From: Azorinus chamasolen
Lineage: Eukaryota > Mollusca > Bivalvia > Cardiida > Solecurtidae
Assembly (NCBI GenBank): GCA_963576725.1
Contig: OY755241.1
Span: forward strand, 25,022,449 to 25,086,448
Length of the DNA: 64,000 bases
Direction: 5' to 3'
In this document: positions 52,819-63,364 of the stretch, in pieces
Layout: each line of letters begins with the position of its first letter
How positions within the stretch are numbered: position 1 is the first letter of the stretch
Program-made: the position numbers and the translations under genes
Notes under the pieces: model-generated
The model's input: the letters and a program-made list of their open reading frames with translations, nothing else
Told to the model about the DNA's origin: nothing
The model's database searches: none

Positions 52819-53315
52819 TTATCCTTTACTCCATTAACTCTTTTGGCGCCACATTTAAAAGTGTCGTCTACAATAATAATTTCATATTAAATATAATTAT
52901 AAACTAAATAATAAATGTATATTAGTAAAACATTTGTTTTTTTAAAACCTGTATGCTTGGGCTAAAAAAAATACAGAAAACAGTGAAGTCCCATGTCAGA
53001 TGCCGCCTTGAAAAGGCGGCATCTGACCTGGGACTGCACTGTTTTCAATGGTGCCAACAGGCGACATTGGCGCAGAAAGAGTTAATATGCATGTAAGAAA
53101 TAATGATACCATGAATGTTAACTAAATTAATTGTTATGATAGCACATGCACACATGACGTTTTAATTATGGCAGAAACTGTATAATCATATCTATATCAT
53201 ATAATCAACAAACAGAGCAGACCCTGGTCAGACAGTTACTATAGGAGCCGTCTGATCTAGGTCTACTGAGTTCGCAAATGCGTAGAAAAGGCTTTTTTAT
53301 GGAGTAAAGGGTTAA
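52819..53315 (-). mobile_element. PB-A2 MITE carrying nested PB-F
   Basis: ATCCTTTACTCCAT, insert 52834-53085, then ATGCATGTAAGAAATAATGA and hairpin GACAGTTACTATAGGAGCCG.., end GGAGTAAAGGGTTAA. Confidence 0.82.
52834..53085 (+). mobile_element. PB-F MITE, only copy in the window
   Basis: 252 bp. TTAACTCTTTTGGCGCCA and TTGGCGCAGAAAGAGTTAA ends; 71-bp hairpin at 52976-53046 with centre GCCGCCTTGAAAAGGCGGC. Confidence 0.88.
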
Positions 53316-53559
53316 CTACGAAGTCAGTCCAATATGAAATGCTTTACTTGCCCAGATGATTATAAATGACATACAGTGCAGACGCTGATTCGATGTTACA
53401 GGACTTGATATTCGGTAAATATCAAGATAGGCCTAGACCAATGACTTCTAGATAATTAATCTGACTGTTATTAATGCTGGTCGAACTTGGTGCCCAACAA
53501 TTTGATTTATAAATAAAATATGCTTAAATCAAATTAAAATTAAACCATCGACCTGGTAG

Positions 53560-53710
53560 AGACACATTTCTGCAGGAACCACCTGATCAGGATCTGTTCT
53601 GTTTACTTATAATATAATAGGAGCAAATGCTCTATCTATCACAGTGATATCAAACTTTTGCAGGGGCGTCAACCAAAGGCGTCAATACGAGGAAATGCGT
53701 TCTACTGTAC
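53560..53710. mobile_element. Chimera of PB-A2 and PB-B scraps
   Basis: CTGCAGGAACCACCTGATCA..TAATATAAT joined to AGGAGCAAATGCTCTATCTA and AAAGGCGTCAATACGAGG. Confidence 0.5.
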
Positions 53711-53814
53711 ACTTGACCGAATTAAAATTCGGGAGCTTTTTTTTAATCCTTCAATTTAATTAAACAAACTAACGTAATAGTACAGTATTCAAAAGTGTAT
53801 CCCCATATCTGATA

Positions 53815-54030
53815 TAGAGACGAATTTTAACGCTTTTGCAAACAGGGAAGATCCAGATCAGACACCTCCTGTAGGGGCCGACACATCAGCATCTACCCTG
53901 TTTGACCATGAACTTATATAGATCTGACTCTTCAGTTTCTGTCCTAACAAAAATAACGATGTTTTATAAGCCATTATAAAATCAGCCACTAAATATTTGT
54001 CATTATTTCTGACATGCATTTTCACCAGGC
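53815..54030 (+). mobile_element. PB-A2 MITE
   Basis: TTTTGCAAACAGGGAAGATC..CATCTACCCTGTTTG hairpin, core CACCTCCTGTAGGGGCCG, worn right end. Confidence 0.65.
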
Positions 54031-54036
54031 ATATAG

Positions 54037-54239
54037 TAGAGTTTGTCTTAAGTGGCCATAAAATGATGTCTAATTATGACACTGTAAGGCATGCGGTAGC
54101 TTAATGCATGTAAAAAGTAATACATACAGAGCGCCTATAGGAGCTTTCTGTATTACAGTATCCCTGCATTAAGCAACCACCTACTTTATAAGACGTATGT
54201 GTCCAATAAATGAACGACCGCTTAAGACAGGTTCTACTG
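54037..54239. mobile_element. PG-2 MITE
   Basis: GAGTTTGTCTTAAGTGGCC start, core GAGCGCCTATAGGAGCTTTC, GGTTCTACTG end. Confidence 0.75.
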
Positions 54240-54323
54240 CACATATATATATTCAAGACGAACATCAGACGCCAAGATTTAGCTGCCTGTACTCTCATAT
54301 CAGAGTTCTCCTGTTCCTTATGA

Positions 54324-54416
54324 AATAAGATACTGAACACGTCATAATCATCGCAATAAGATACTGAACACGTCATAATCATCGCAATAAGATACTGAAC
54401 ACGTCATAATCATCGC
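54324..54416 (+). repeat. 31-bp tandem repeat, three copies
   Basis: Three near-identical AATAAGATACTGAACACGTC plus ATAATCATCGC units. Confidence 0.9.
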
Positions 54417-54728
54417 CGTTTAGCAACGCTTTGTTGCGATGAAAGAGGTTTACGCCAACCAAAGTATATACGACCCGAACAGATCTAACTGATAAAATAG
54501 TAGCGGAGAAAGCGCAGTGACAAGGCTCTCATATATCCGGGCACATCATAATTAGCGGTAATAATTCGGTATCATCTTTCACACGATTGTATATTTTGTT
54601 TAATAGGGACAAAAAATGCAGAGTTCCTAAAAGCAGAAGGTCAAGAAGACTCGAAGATAGCTGTCAACTTTGATTGTCAACCAAGTAATAACGCTTTGCA
54701 TGCTAGTGATGAAAATGTTGAAAACATT

Positions 54729-54795
54729 TGCAAACAGTTTAGATCCAGATGAGACGCCGAGTAACTCGGCGTCTCATCAGGATCCAAACTATTTG
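54729..54795. mobile_element. PB-C hairpin
   Basis: GCAAACAGTTTAGATCCAGA arm, perfect centre GACGCCGAGTAACTCGGCGT.., ending AAACTATTTG. Confidence 0.8.
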
Positions 54796-54799
54796 ACAC

Positions 54800-55285
54800 T
54801 GTGGCTATTTCTTACGCGATATCGAAGAAAACTTAAGTTTAAGAAGTTTTTGCTGATTTTCTTTTCCAGATTATGATCACTCTGTGTACATAAAGTTGGA
54901 GAGTTTGTGAAGATCTGCCGTGATTAACCTCTATTGTCGGACCAACAATGTCACGTAAACGGGAAACATAAAGTGGACGGGAATAAAATGTAGGCTTACC
55001 GCAGGAAATGATTTATGAAGGCGCCTCTCGGGACCCTTCATGTCGTTTGCTTGAAAGTTGCTGTCTAAAAGAGTTAACAAAATAATGGTACTTATCCGCC
55101 ACCCTTTTTTCAGTTCGGGGCGTTGAATTTGAATATTTTAAGTGTAATAATTGCTTTAACCTTTGATCTTGTTTGTTGGGCGCGAATCTTACGTTTGATG
55201 AATTAGACAAAGATATGTCAGAGACGAGGTGGATGGACGCAACCAGTCATGGACGCACATATTCAAAGATAAATATATGCATTTA
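54800..55285. other. Unique sequence, no gene found
   Basis: 65-codon minus frame resembles nothing known; no repeats recognised. Confidence 0.3.
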
Positions 55286-55482
55286 ACCATTAACATGTTC
55301 TATATTTATTCCAAATTCCAATACCTACTGAATATTCATGAACAAAATAGAATGAAATATGGAAGGTGGGACATTGTAACCATTTTAGAAAGTAAAGAAA
55401 CAGATATTTCAAACTCCATTAGCAAACAGAGCAGGCCCTGATCAGACGGCTCCTCTAGGAGTTTATATGAAGGAAAGGGTTC
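55286..55482 (-). mobile_element. PB-A1 MITE, right hairpin arm deleted
   Basis: ACATGTTCTATATTTATTCC start; GACGGCTCCTCTAGGAG then a jump to TTTATATGAAGGAAAGGGTT. Confidence 0.8.
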
Positions 55483-55484
55483 AG

Positions 55485-55610
55485 TACTAAATCATCATTT
55501 CTCCACCACTCTTTAGAAACATCTGGAAGAGTGGACACAGCATACTAAGTCATGGTGAAATAAAGGAGTTATTTTTGAAAATACTTTAATTAATGCATCT
55601 TATTTAGTGT
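55485..55610. mobile_element. FB-2 foldback, degenerate
   Basis: ATTTCTCCACCACTCTTTAG.. and GAGTGGACACAGCATAC with a shortened centre. Confidence 0.6.
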
Positions 55611-55829
55611 TCTGCACGCACGAACGCACGAACATATACTTAGCTGCAAAGTGATAACATTGTCGAACCCAGCGCCAGCGGGAACGATAAAATGTCTTCC
55701 ACACCCCACAAAAAAGTAAGACGTGATAAAACAGATCACATGGATGACATAAGTGAAAGAAAATACTATTGCCCTAAATTTGGATCTGGTTCAATCAAAG
55801 CCCAAGTTGAAAACATCTTTGACAATAAT

Positions 55830-56310
55830 ATTGTGGACACTATTTAGAGCTAAAATAATTTGAGCACATAATAGTGTTTACAATATTACATGGTTTGAAC
55901 TCAAAACTATTTCAACAATGGTATATGGATTGAGCTTAAAATAGTACACAGAATAGTATACGTTTCGAGCTGAAATTAGTGTCTACATTGTTACATGATA
56001 TGAACTCAAAATAGTGTTAACACTGTTTCATGATTTTGAGCTCAAATTGTGTCCACAATATTTTATCATTTGGGCTCAAAATAATGTCCACAATGTTATA
56101 TGATTTGAGCTCAATATAGTGTTCACAATTTACATGATTCAATGTTAATTTGTTTGAACGCAAATTGGTTTCCACAATTTTATATGATTTGAACTCAAAA
56201 TAGTGACCCAATATTATATGATTTGCGTTCAAGCTAGTGTCCGCAAATCTTACATGGTTTGAGCTCAAAATAGTGTCCCCAATTTTATATGAGTTGAGCT
56301 CAAAGTAATC
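55830..56310 (+). repeat. 35-bp tandem array with TTTGAGCTCAAA
   Basis: About 13 diverged copies of ATGATTTGAGCTCAAAATAG plus TGTCCACAATTTTAT. Each good copy has the 12-bp palindrome TTTGAGCTCAAA. The 100-codon minus frame is repeat read-through. Confidence 0.85.
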
Positions 56311-56425
56311 TCCCCACACAATGTTTTTCCTCTGTTAATTATCATTGCAACCCATTGGCCATTACACCTCTGAAGAAAAAAATTCCCAAATTTTGATCAA
56401 GTTCATTTGCCCAGCCTGATAGAGT

Positions 56426-56675
56426 TTAACAATTTCCTTCATATAAGCATGTTTTCACGCTTTTGCAAACAGAGTATACCCAGATCAGACGGCTCCTATA
56501 GGAGCCGTCTGATCAGGGTCTGCTCTGTTTGCTAATAGACTTTCAAAGATCTGTTTCTTTACTTTCTAACATGGCTACAATATTCCGCCTTCCATATTTT
56601 ATTTTAACTATTTTATTCATGAATATTCAGTAGGTATTGAAATTGAAAATAAACATAGAACCGGGAAATGTTTAA
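56426..56675 (+). mobile_element. PB-A1 MITE
   Basis: 250 bp. TTAACAATTTCCTTCATATA start, perfect core GACGGCTCCTATAGGAGCCG.., GGGAAATGTTTAA end. Confidence 0.85.
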
Positions 56676-56679
56676 ATGT

Positions 56680-57765
56680 CAATTTACAGTCGCCGTAAAG
56701 TGCAATCACACACGGGAGTCAGAAGTCGATGCATGGCTTATGCGAATTCATTGAATCATTTCTCGTTAGGCAGATGTATAGATTCTCAAACCGTCAAAAT
56801 CATTCCAACAACCACCGAACGTCCATCAAAATCACATATGGTCACCCGGGTTTCCAAACCAAACTCCCTACCAAAACATAGCGAGAAATTATTAATGTAA
56901 TTTTGATTTTTGTCGTCTATTTAAAGTCACTGGGTGATATAATCAGATTTTCTACTCGCAAAGCACGAAATATTTTTGTTATTGTGCGTATTTTTCTCGT
57001 TTTGTCTCGTGTGAATTCGCCGTGGACGAACGCGCATCTTCGCCGAGTTCGGAACAAATAACCCTTCCGGTACAGCAAGTCCAGTGTATGGCTAACGCTC
57101 AGCATAGCAACGGATTTGTTCAGAGTTTTATTACTCGCCGAATCGTTCTGATTGTGAAACTTACGAAAGGTCCCAGAAAGGGCAGGTCCAATATTGTACC
57201 CATCATTGGACCAGGAAGCTGACAGGCGGACTTAAAGTGTCCTGATGAATTTTGGGTAAAGAAAAACGGACGGGTTCTTGACATCAAAGCGAGGCGTAAT
57301 AAATACCAAGGAATCGGCGGTGAACCGGACTAATCTCGCTATTCAGAAATAAATCGCACAGGTGCTCGGTATACATTGGATTTAATAGCATAATCCTCAG
57401 CATGAAATTTCGTAGTTTTATTGAAAAGGTATGTAAAATTATAACAAAGATGTAAAAATCGCCTCAACGTCCAAATGACACTCATAAAAAATGCAGGTGT
57501 GTTTTACTCCGTTTTGTAATGTAGGTTTCATGACCATTTAAACGTAGCCAAAGGTAATATATTTCTGCTTAACTGTTCTCACTTATTTTCTTCATATTTT
57601 ACGGTAAAGAAATAAAAATAATGTAAACAGAAATATTTAATAAATGGCAACGGCAATGTTAACTCATTCTAATGACACCCGTTAGACACGCGCTGCCTCT
57701 TAAATACCAGCCTTGCTATCAATGGCCGAAAATGTTATGTTTTCCGCAAGGCCTGAAACACATAT
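56680..57765. other. Repeat-poor island before the satellite district
   Basis: 56690-57330 is GC-balanced with 60-74-codon frames on both strands and no recognisable family; candidate conserved noncoding DNA. 57330-57765 is AT-rich. Confidence 0.3.
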
Positions 57766-57769
57766 TTCA

Positions 57770-58925
57770 TTAAGTTTTCGGAAGCATTATAACGTTTCCG
57801 TACGACCTGAAATGCTAGCGTTTCCTTACGACTTGAAATACTAGCGTTTTTTATACAACATAATGCTAGCATTTCCTTACGACCAAAACTGCTTACATGT
57901 TCGTACTACTAAAATGTTGGCGTTTTCCCCCATGACCTAAATGCTAGCGTTTCCTAAAATACGACCTAAAATGACAGCGTTTCCATACGACCTAAAATGA
58001 TAGAGTTTCCATACGACCTAAAATACAAGCATTTCCATACGACCTAAAATGATAGCGAATACAAGCATTTCCATTAGGCCTAAAATGATAGCGTCTCCAT
58101 ATGACCTATAATGATAGAGTTTCTATACGATCTAGAATACAAGCATTTCCATACGACCTAAAATATCAGCGTTTCCATACGACCTAAGTTAAGATCTGAA
58201 ATGCTACGCTGCGATACGATTTAAAACATTAAAATGCTAGTATTTCCGTAAGACATAATACAATAGAATCTGTCCTAAGCGACCATTCATTTATTTAACA
58301 CAAGAGTTTTCGGAAGCATTATAACGTTTCCGTACGACCTGAAATGCTAGCGTTTCCTTACGACTTGAAATATAACGTTTTTTATACAACATAATGCTAG
58401 CATTTCCATACGACCAAAAATGCTTACATGTTCGTACTACTAAAATGTTGGCGTCCCCCCCCCCCCCATGACCTAAATGCTAGCGTTTCCTAAAATACGA
58501 CCTAAAATGACAGCGTTTCCATACGACCTAAAATGATAGCGTTTCTATACGACCTAAAATGACAGCGTTTCCATACGACCTAAAATGATAGCGTTTCTGT
58601 ACGACCTAAAATGACAGCGTTTCCATACGACCTAAAATGATAGCGTTTCTGTACGATCTAAACATGCTAGCGTTTCTGTACGACCTTAAATGACAGCGTT
58701 TCAATACGACCTAAAATACAAGCATTTCCATACGACCTAAAATGATAGCGAATACAAGCATTTCCATAAGGCCTAAAATGATAGCGTCTCCATATGACCT
58801 ATAATGATAGAGTTTCTATACGATCTAGAATACAAGCATTTCCATACGACCTAAACTATCAGCGTTTCCATACGACCTAAGTTAAGATCTGAAATGCTAC
58901 GCTGCCATACGATTTAAAACATTGG
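57770..58925 (+). repeat. 26-bp tandem array, two duplicated blocks
   Basis: Units near AGCGTTTCCATACGACCTAA plus AATGAT. A block starting CGGAAGCATTATAACGTTTC at 57779 recurs at 58312, 533 bp later, so the array contains a large direct duplication. The second block is longer. A PG-2 left-end scrap (58262-58310) lies between them, and a run of nine or more C at 58455. Confidence 0.85.
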
Positions 58926-58929
58926 CGAG

Positions 58930-59490
58930 CATTTAACCACTTTTCTGACGAGCCAAAATACAGCTGAACTTCCAAACTACTAGCATAGTAATTCTTTTAT
59001 CATGCAACTCCAAGAAAAATGGAGAAAATGAAGAAAAAGAAAGATTGCTACAGCGGTTTCGTCCCCTGAAAGAAAATACATGCAAGTACGAATTACGTGA
59101 CGTCATATTGGCATGCAGTCACGTCATCGACTTTTACAACATAAACTCACTTGATTTAATCCTTTTATATGGACAGATAGTTGAGACAAAGGTGAGAAAA
59201 TATGTTAATTTGATGTTTATGTTTATTTATGCCTTTTTCGTCCTTCTGTTTTCCTCCTATTGGCTGAACCAAACTTGCATTCCAGTCGGGTCAGTACACA
59301 TGCACTATACCTCACAAAATACAGCGTCGACGTGGAAAATATTATGCTAGTAGGAAGTGACTGTATTTGGTGACGTTGCATGATATATTAATCATTTTCT
59401 ATTTGATATGAAATGCGTGAGTTTCCGATAAACTTTAAACGCTATCAAATCCGTAGTACCTGAACTACTAGATCCACAATGAAACCTTAA
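58930..59490. other. Unique sequence between two arrays
   Basis: 101-codon plus frame at 59045 with one hydrophobic stretch (LMFMFIYAFFVLLFSSY); no start context or homologue recognised. Probably not a gene. Confidence 0.3.
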
Positions 59491-59493
59491 TTA

Positions 59494-59709
59494 TAGTAGA
59501 ACCTGTCTTAAGCGACTTACATTGATTGGACACTGGAATCTTAAAAACAGGTAATTGCTTAATGCCGTGCAAAAATAATGCGTGTAGTTTTCTATATGAG
59601 CTCCTATATGAGCTTTCTGCATTACTTTTGACCTGCATTAAATTACCATCTGCCTTGCATACTCATAATTAGACCTCTTTTTAATGGTCGCTTAAGATAT
59701 GTTCTACTG
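59494..59709. mobile_element. PG-2 MITE with duplicated centre
   Basis: TAGTAGAACCTGTCTTAAGC start, GAGCTCCTATATGAGC centre with an extra TATATGAGCTCC, TATGTTCTACTG end. Confidence 0.75.
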
Positions 59710-59774
59710 TACTATCATTGCCGTAGGACATACTATACTAGCATATTCTTTGTATATGAAAAGCTGGCTTTTCA

Positions 59775-60445
59775 TAAAATCTAAAATACTAACGTTTCCG
59801 TAGAACCTAAAACAACAGCGTGCATACAGTGCCGGAAATACTAGCGTTTCCGTAGAACCTAAAACAACAGCGAGCATACAGTGCCGGAAATACTAACGTT
59901 TCCGTAGAACCTAAAACAACAGCGAGCATACAGTGCCGGAAATACTAACGTTTCCGTAGAACCTAAAACAACAGCGAGCATACAGTGCCGGAAATACTAA
60001 CGTTTCCGTAGAACCTAAAACAACAGCGAGCATACAGTGCCGGAAATACTAACGTTTCCGTAGAACCTAAAACAACAGCGAGCATACAGTGCCGGAAATA
60101 CTAACGTTTCCGTAGAACCTAAAACAACAGCGAGCATACAGTGCCGGAAATACTAACGTTTCCGTAGAACCTAAAACAACAGCGAGCATACAGTGCCGGA
60201 AATACTAACGTTTCCGTAGAACCTAAAACGGTAGCGCCAATATGATGTTTGAAATACTAACGTTTCCTTGAAACCTAAAATAGTAGCGATAATGTGATGT
60301 TTGAAATACTAACGCTTTAGTATAACCTAAAATGACAGCGGCAATATGATGTTTAAAAATACTAACGTTTCCGTAGAGCCTAAAATGATAGTATCAACAT
60401 GATGCCTGAAATGCTAGAAGTTTCCGTAGGACCTATAAATTAAGC
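59775..60445 (+). repeat. 52-bp tandem array (dimer of the 26-bp unit)
   Basis: Eight to nine nearly identical 52-bp units (GCCGG at 59831, 59883, 59935, 59987, 60039, 60091, 60143 and 60195), then four diverged ones. Each is AACGTTTCCGTAGAACCTAA.. plus a diverged AGCGAGCATACAGTGCCGGA.. half. Confidence 0.92.
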
Positions 60446-60654
60446 ATCTCTGTAAAATTCCTAAATAGCCCACTTTCTTCAAAACCTTATATCATATGTG
60501 AGGATTTTGGTATCAATAAATCCCTTATTGGTTCTGGCATTTTGCCGAGGAGTCTGACTGGGATCTACATCATTTCTCAGGAACGATAATAATATACATG
60601 TACTACAAATGTTTCTAGTGCCGTAGAGTACAAACGTTTTTCAACAAGGGTCTA

Positions 60655-60975
60655 CAGCAGAACCTGTCTTAAGCAGTCACCAAGCAGAGATGTCTGTAAG
60701 GCATATGGTAGCTTAGTGCAGATCAAACGTAATCCTGGGTCCCTGCATATAAAACTTTTAGTTGAGTCTGAGTACGTTCTCAAGCTTTTGATTGGTCAGA
60801 TTTGAGCCTCTGGCTCAAATCTGACCAATCAAAAGCTTGAGAACTCAAATCTGACCAATCAAAAGCTTGAGAACGAAACTCAGACTCAACTAAAAGTTTT
60901 ATAAGCATGGATCCAGAAAGCTCCTAACCATCTGCTCTTTAAGACTCCTATGTACAATAGGATAGGTTCTACCGA
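60655..60975. mobile_element. PG-2 MITE interrupted by FB-1
   Basis: CAGCAGAACCTGTCTTAAGC.. to CAAACGTAAT, insert, then AAAGCTCCTAACCATCTGCT and GATAGGTTCTACCG. Confidence 0.7.
60737..60914 (+). mobile_element. FB-1 foldback nested in PG-2
   Basis: 178 bp, same layout as 7047-7224, inner turn TTTGAGCCTCTGGCTCAAA. Confidence 0.88.
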
Positions 60976-61139
60976 ATGTCTACATTGTTTGTATGTTATC
61001 TCACAATGCATGAACCAAAGTTTTGGTAAAGTCCTTTCGGGTAACGGACTTCATGTCGGGCTGTATATTGAATCCTCTATTACATACATGTACATTGTAT
61101 ATGTACACCTCGTGCTCGTAAATATTTATTAAGAAATAT

Positions 61140-61352
61140 TTAACCCTTTCCTCCATATGCTATTTTTTAGATCCATCCACTTTGAATAAATCTACCGAAA
61201 AGGACGAGATGCATGCATTAACTAGAGAAAAGGAATTTTTTAGAATTTTGTAGTTTGAAACCATTGTGATAAATAGAGCATTTGCTCCTATAGTTTCATA
61301 ATGTGACTTTTACAGAGGCGTAGAAAGGCGTATTTGTGGAGGAAAGGGCTAA
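61140..61352 (-). mobile_element. PB-B/PB-A2 hybrid MITE that seeds the 77-bp array
   Basis: TTAACCCTTTCCTCCATATG start, reversed PB-B body and half hairpin GAGCATTTGCTCCTAT, then a right end GGCGTAGAAAGGCGTATTTG with PB-A2-type TACGCC words. The end and its flank are then repeated 18 times. Confidence 0.8.
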
Positions 61353-62688
61353 TCTATGAATATCGTGTAGTTTTATAATGTGACTCTTACAGAGGCGTAG
61401 AAAGGCGTATTTGTGGAGGAAAGGGTTAATCTATGAATATCGTGTAGTTTTATAATGTGACTCTTACAGAGGCGTAGAAAGGCGTATTTGTGGAGGAAAG
61501 GGCTAATCTATGAATATCGTGTAGTTTTATAATGTGACTCTTACAGAGGCGTAGAAAGGCGTATTTGTGGAGGAAAGGGTTAATCTATGAATATCGTGTA
61601 GTTTTATAATGTGACTCTTACAGAGGCGTAGAAAGGCGTATTTGTGGAGGAAAGGGTTAATCTATGAATATCGTGTAGTTTTATAATGTGACTCTTACAG
61701 AGGCGTAGAAAGGCGTATTTGTGGAGGAAAGGGCTAATCTATGAATATCGTGTAGTTTTATAATGTGACTCTTACAGAGGCGTAGAAAGGCGTATTTGTG
61801 GAGGAAAGGGCTAATCTATGAATATCGTGTAGTTTTATAATGTGACTCTTACAGAGGCGTAGAAAGGCGTATTTGTGGAGGAAAGGGTTAATCTATGAAT
61901 ATCGTGTAGTTTTATAATGTGACTCTTACAGAGGCGTAGAAAGGCGTATTTGTGGAGGAAAGGGCTAATCTATGAATATCGTGTAGTTTTATAATGTGAC
62001 TCTTACAGAGGCGTAGAAAGGCGTATTTGTGGAGGAAAGGGCTAATCTATGAATATCGTGTAGTTTTATAATGTGACTCTTACAGAGGCGTAGAAAGGCG
62101 TATGTGTGGAGGAAAGGGTTAATCTATGAATATCGTGTAGTTTTATAATGTGACTCTTACAGAGGCGTAGAAAGGCGTATTTGTGGAGGAAAGGGCTAAT
62201 CTATGAATATCGTGTAGTTTTATAATGTGACTCTTACAGAGGCGTAGAAAGGCGTATTTGTGGAGGAAAGGGCTAATCTATGAATATCGTGTAGTTTTAT
62301 AATGTGACTCTTACAGAGGCGTAGAAAGGCGTATTTGTGGAGGAAAGGGCTACTCTATGAATATCGTGTAGTTTTATAATGTGACTCTTACAGAGGCGTA
62401 GAAAGGCGTATTTGTGGAGGAAAGGGCTAATCTATGAATATCGTGTAGTTTTATAATGTGACTCTTACAGAGGCGTAGAAAGGCGTATTTGTGGAGGAAA
62501 GGGCTAATCTATGAATATCGTGTAGTTTTATAATGTGACTCTTACAGAGGCGTAGAAAGGCGTATGTGTGGAGGAAAGGGTTAATCTATGAATATCGTGT
62601 AGTTTTATAATGTGACTCTTACAGAGGCGTAGAAAGGCGTATTTGTGGAGGAAAGGGCTAATCTATGAATATCGTGTAGTGTTATAAT
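61303..62688 (+). repeat. 77-bp satellite array, 18 units
   Basis: 1386 bp, exactly 18 x 77. Each unit is a MITE right end (GTGACTCTTACAGAGGCGTA.. GAGGAAAGGG) plus YTAATCTATGAATATCGTGT and AGTTTTATAAT, the start of the next PB-A2. The units differ mainly at GGGCTAA versus GGGTTAA and at rare TATGTGTGG variants. Confidence 0.95.
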
Positions 62689-63014
62689 GACACCATGAAC
62701 ATGGAACTTTTAACCATGACAGAAACTGTAGAAGCAGCTATATATTATTTCACTGATAAACAGTGCAGACCCTGATCCTATAGGAGTCGTATAATCTGAT
62801 TCTATATGTACAGTAAGCCTCCTCCAAACGTTCAAACACGTATAAATGCCCGTCTTTAAGGTAGATGGCAGCTTAATGCAGGATGAAAGACTTTCATCCT
62901 GCATTAAGCAGTCACCTGCCTAAAAAGACCTAAACTCTTCTGTATTAAAATTTCGACCTAGAAGGGTTTTATTGTATCCTGTTTGTAAAGGCTTTCTATG
63001 AGGTAAGGGGTTAA
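62658..63014 (-). mobile_element. PB-A2 MITE with nested PG-3
   Basis: Begins in the last array unit (CTAATCTATGAATATCG), continues ACCATGACAGAAACTGTAGA, hairpin scrap CCTGATCCTATAGGAG, insert, then CCTGTTTGTAAAGGC and AAGGGGTTAA. Confidence 0.75.
62821..62974. mobile_element. PG-3 MITE nested at TA, core deleted
   Basis: CAGTAAGCCTCCTCC start and GGGTTTTATTG end with TA on both sides; arms now meet at GGATGAAAGACTTTCATCC. Confidence 0.75.
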
Positions 63015-63057
63015 TCATTGTGTTGTAACACTAATTTTTGTCTATAATATTTTTGTC

Positions 63058-63255
63058 TATAAAACCTCTCTAAACCGGACGCTAAGATTAGTACAAATGT
63101 CGGTATTTAAGACAGGCGGTAGCTGAATGCAGGCTAAAAGTCGTGCAGAAAGTTTTGGAGCTTTCTGCATGTCTTTCATTCTGCATTTAGCAGACACCTG
63201 TCTAAAACGACCTAGATTATTCTTTATTAAAAATCCGGTTTAGAGGGTTTTTACG
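63058..63255. mobile_element. PG-3 MITE
   Basis: TAAAACCTCTCTAAACCGG start, core AGAAAGTTTTGGAGCTTTCT, GAGGGTTTTTACGG end. Confidence 0.75.
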
Positions 63256-63293
63256 GTACTTCAATCCTTTACATTTTCGTAAACAGTCAAAGT

Positions 63294-63361
63294 GACAAAC
63301 AGTGTTGATCCTGATGATACACCGAGTTACTCGTGCGTCTAATCGAGATCAACACTGTTTG
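63294..63361. mobile_element. PB-C hairpin, diverged arms
   Basis: ACAAACAGTGTTGATCCTGA arm paired with its complement, centre ACACCGAGTTACTCGTGCGT. Confidence 0.7.
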
Positions 63362-63364
63362 CAA

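Noticed and set aside
59045..59350. 101-codon frame with a hydrophobic stretch
   Set aside because: Could be read as a membrane protein, but there is no homologue, splice site or start context and the region is AT-rich.
61303..62688. CRISPR-like regular array
   Set aside because: Units are contiguous with no variable spacers, and the host is a eukaryote; it is a satellite.
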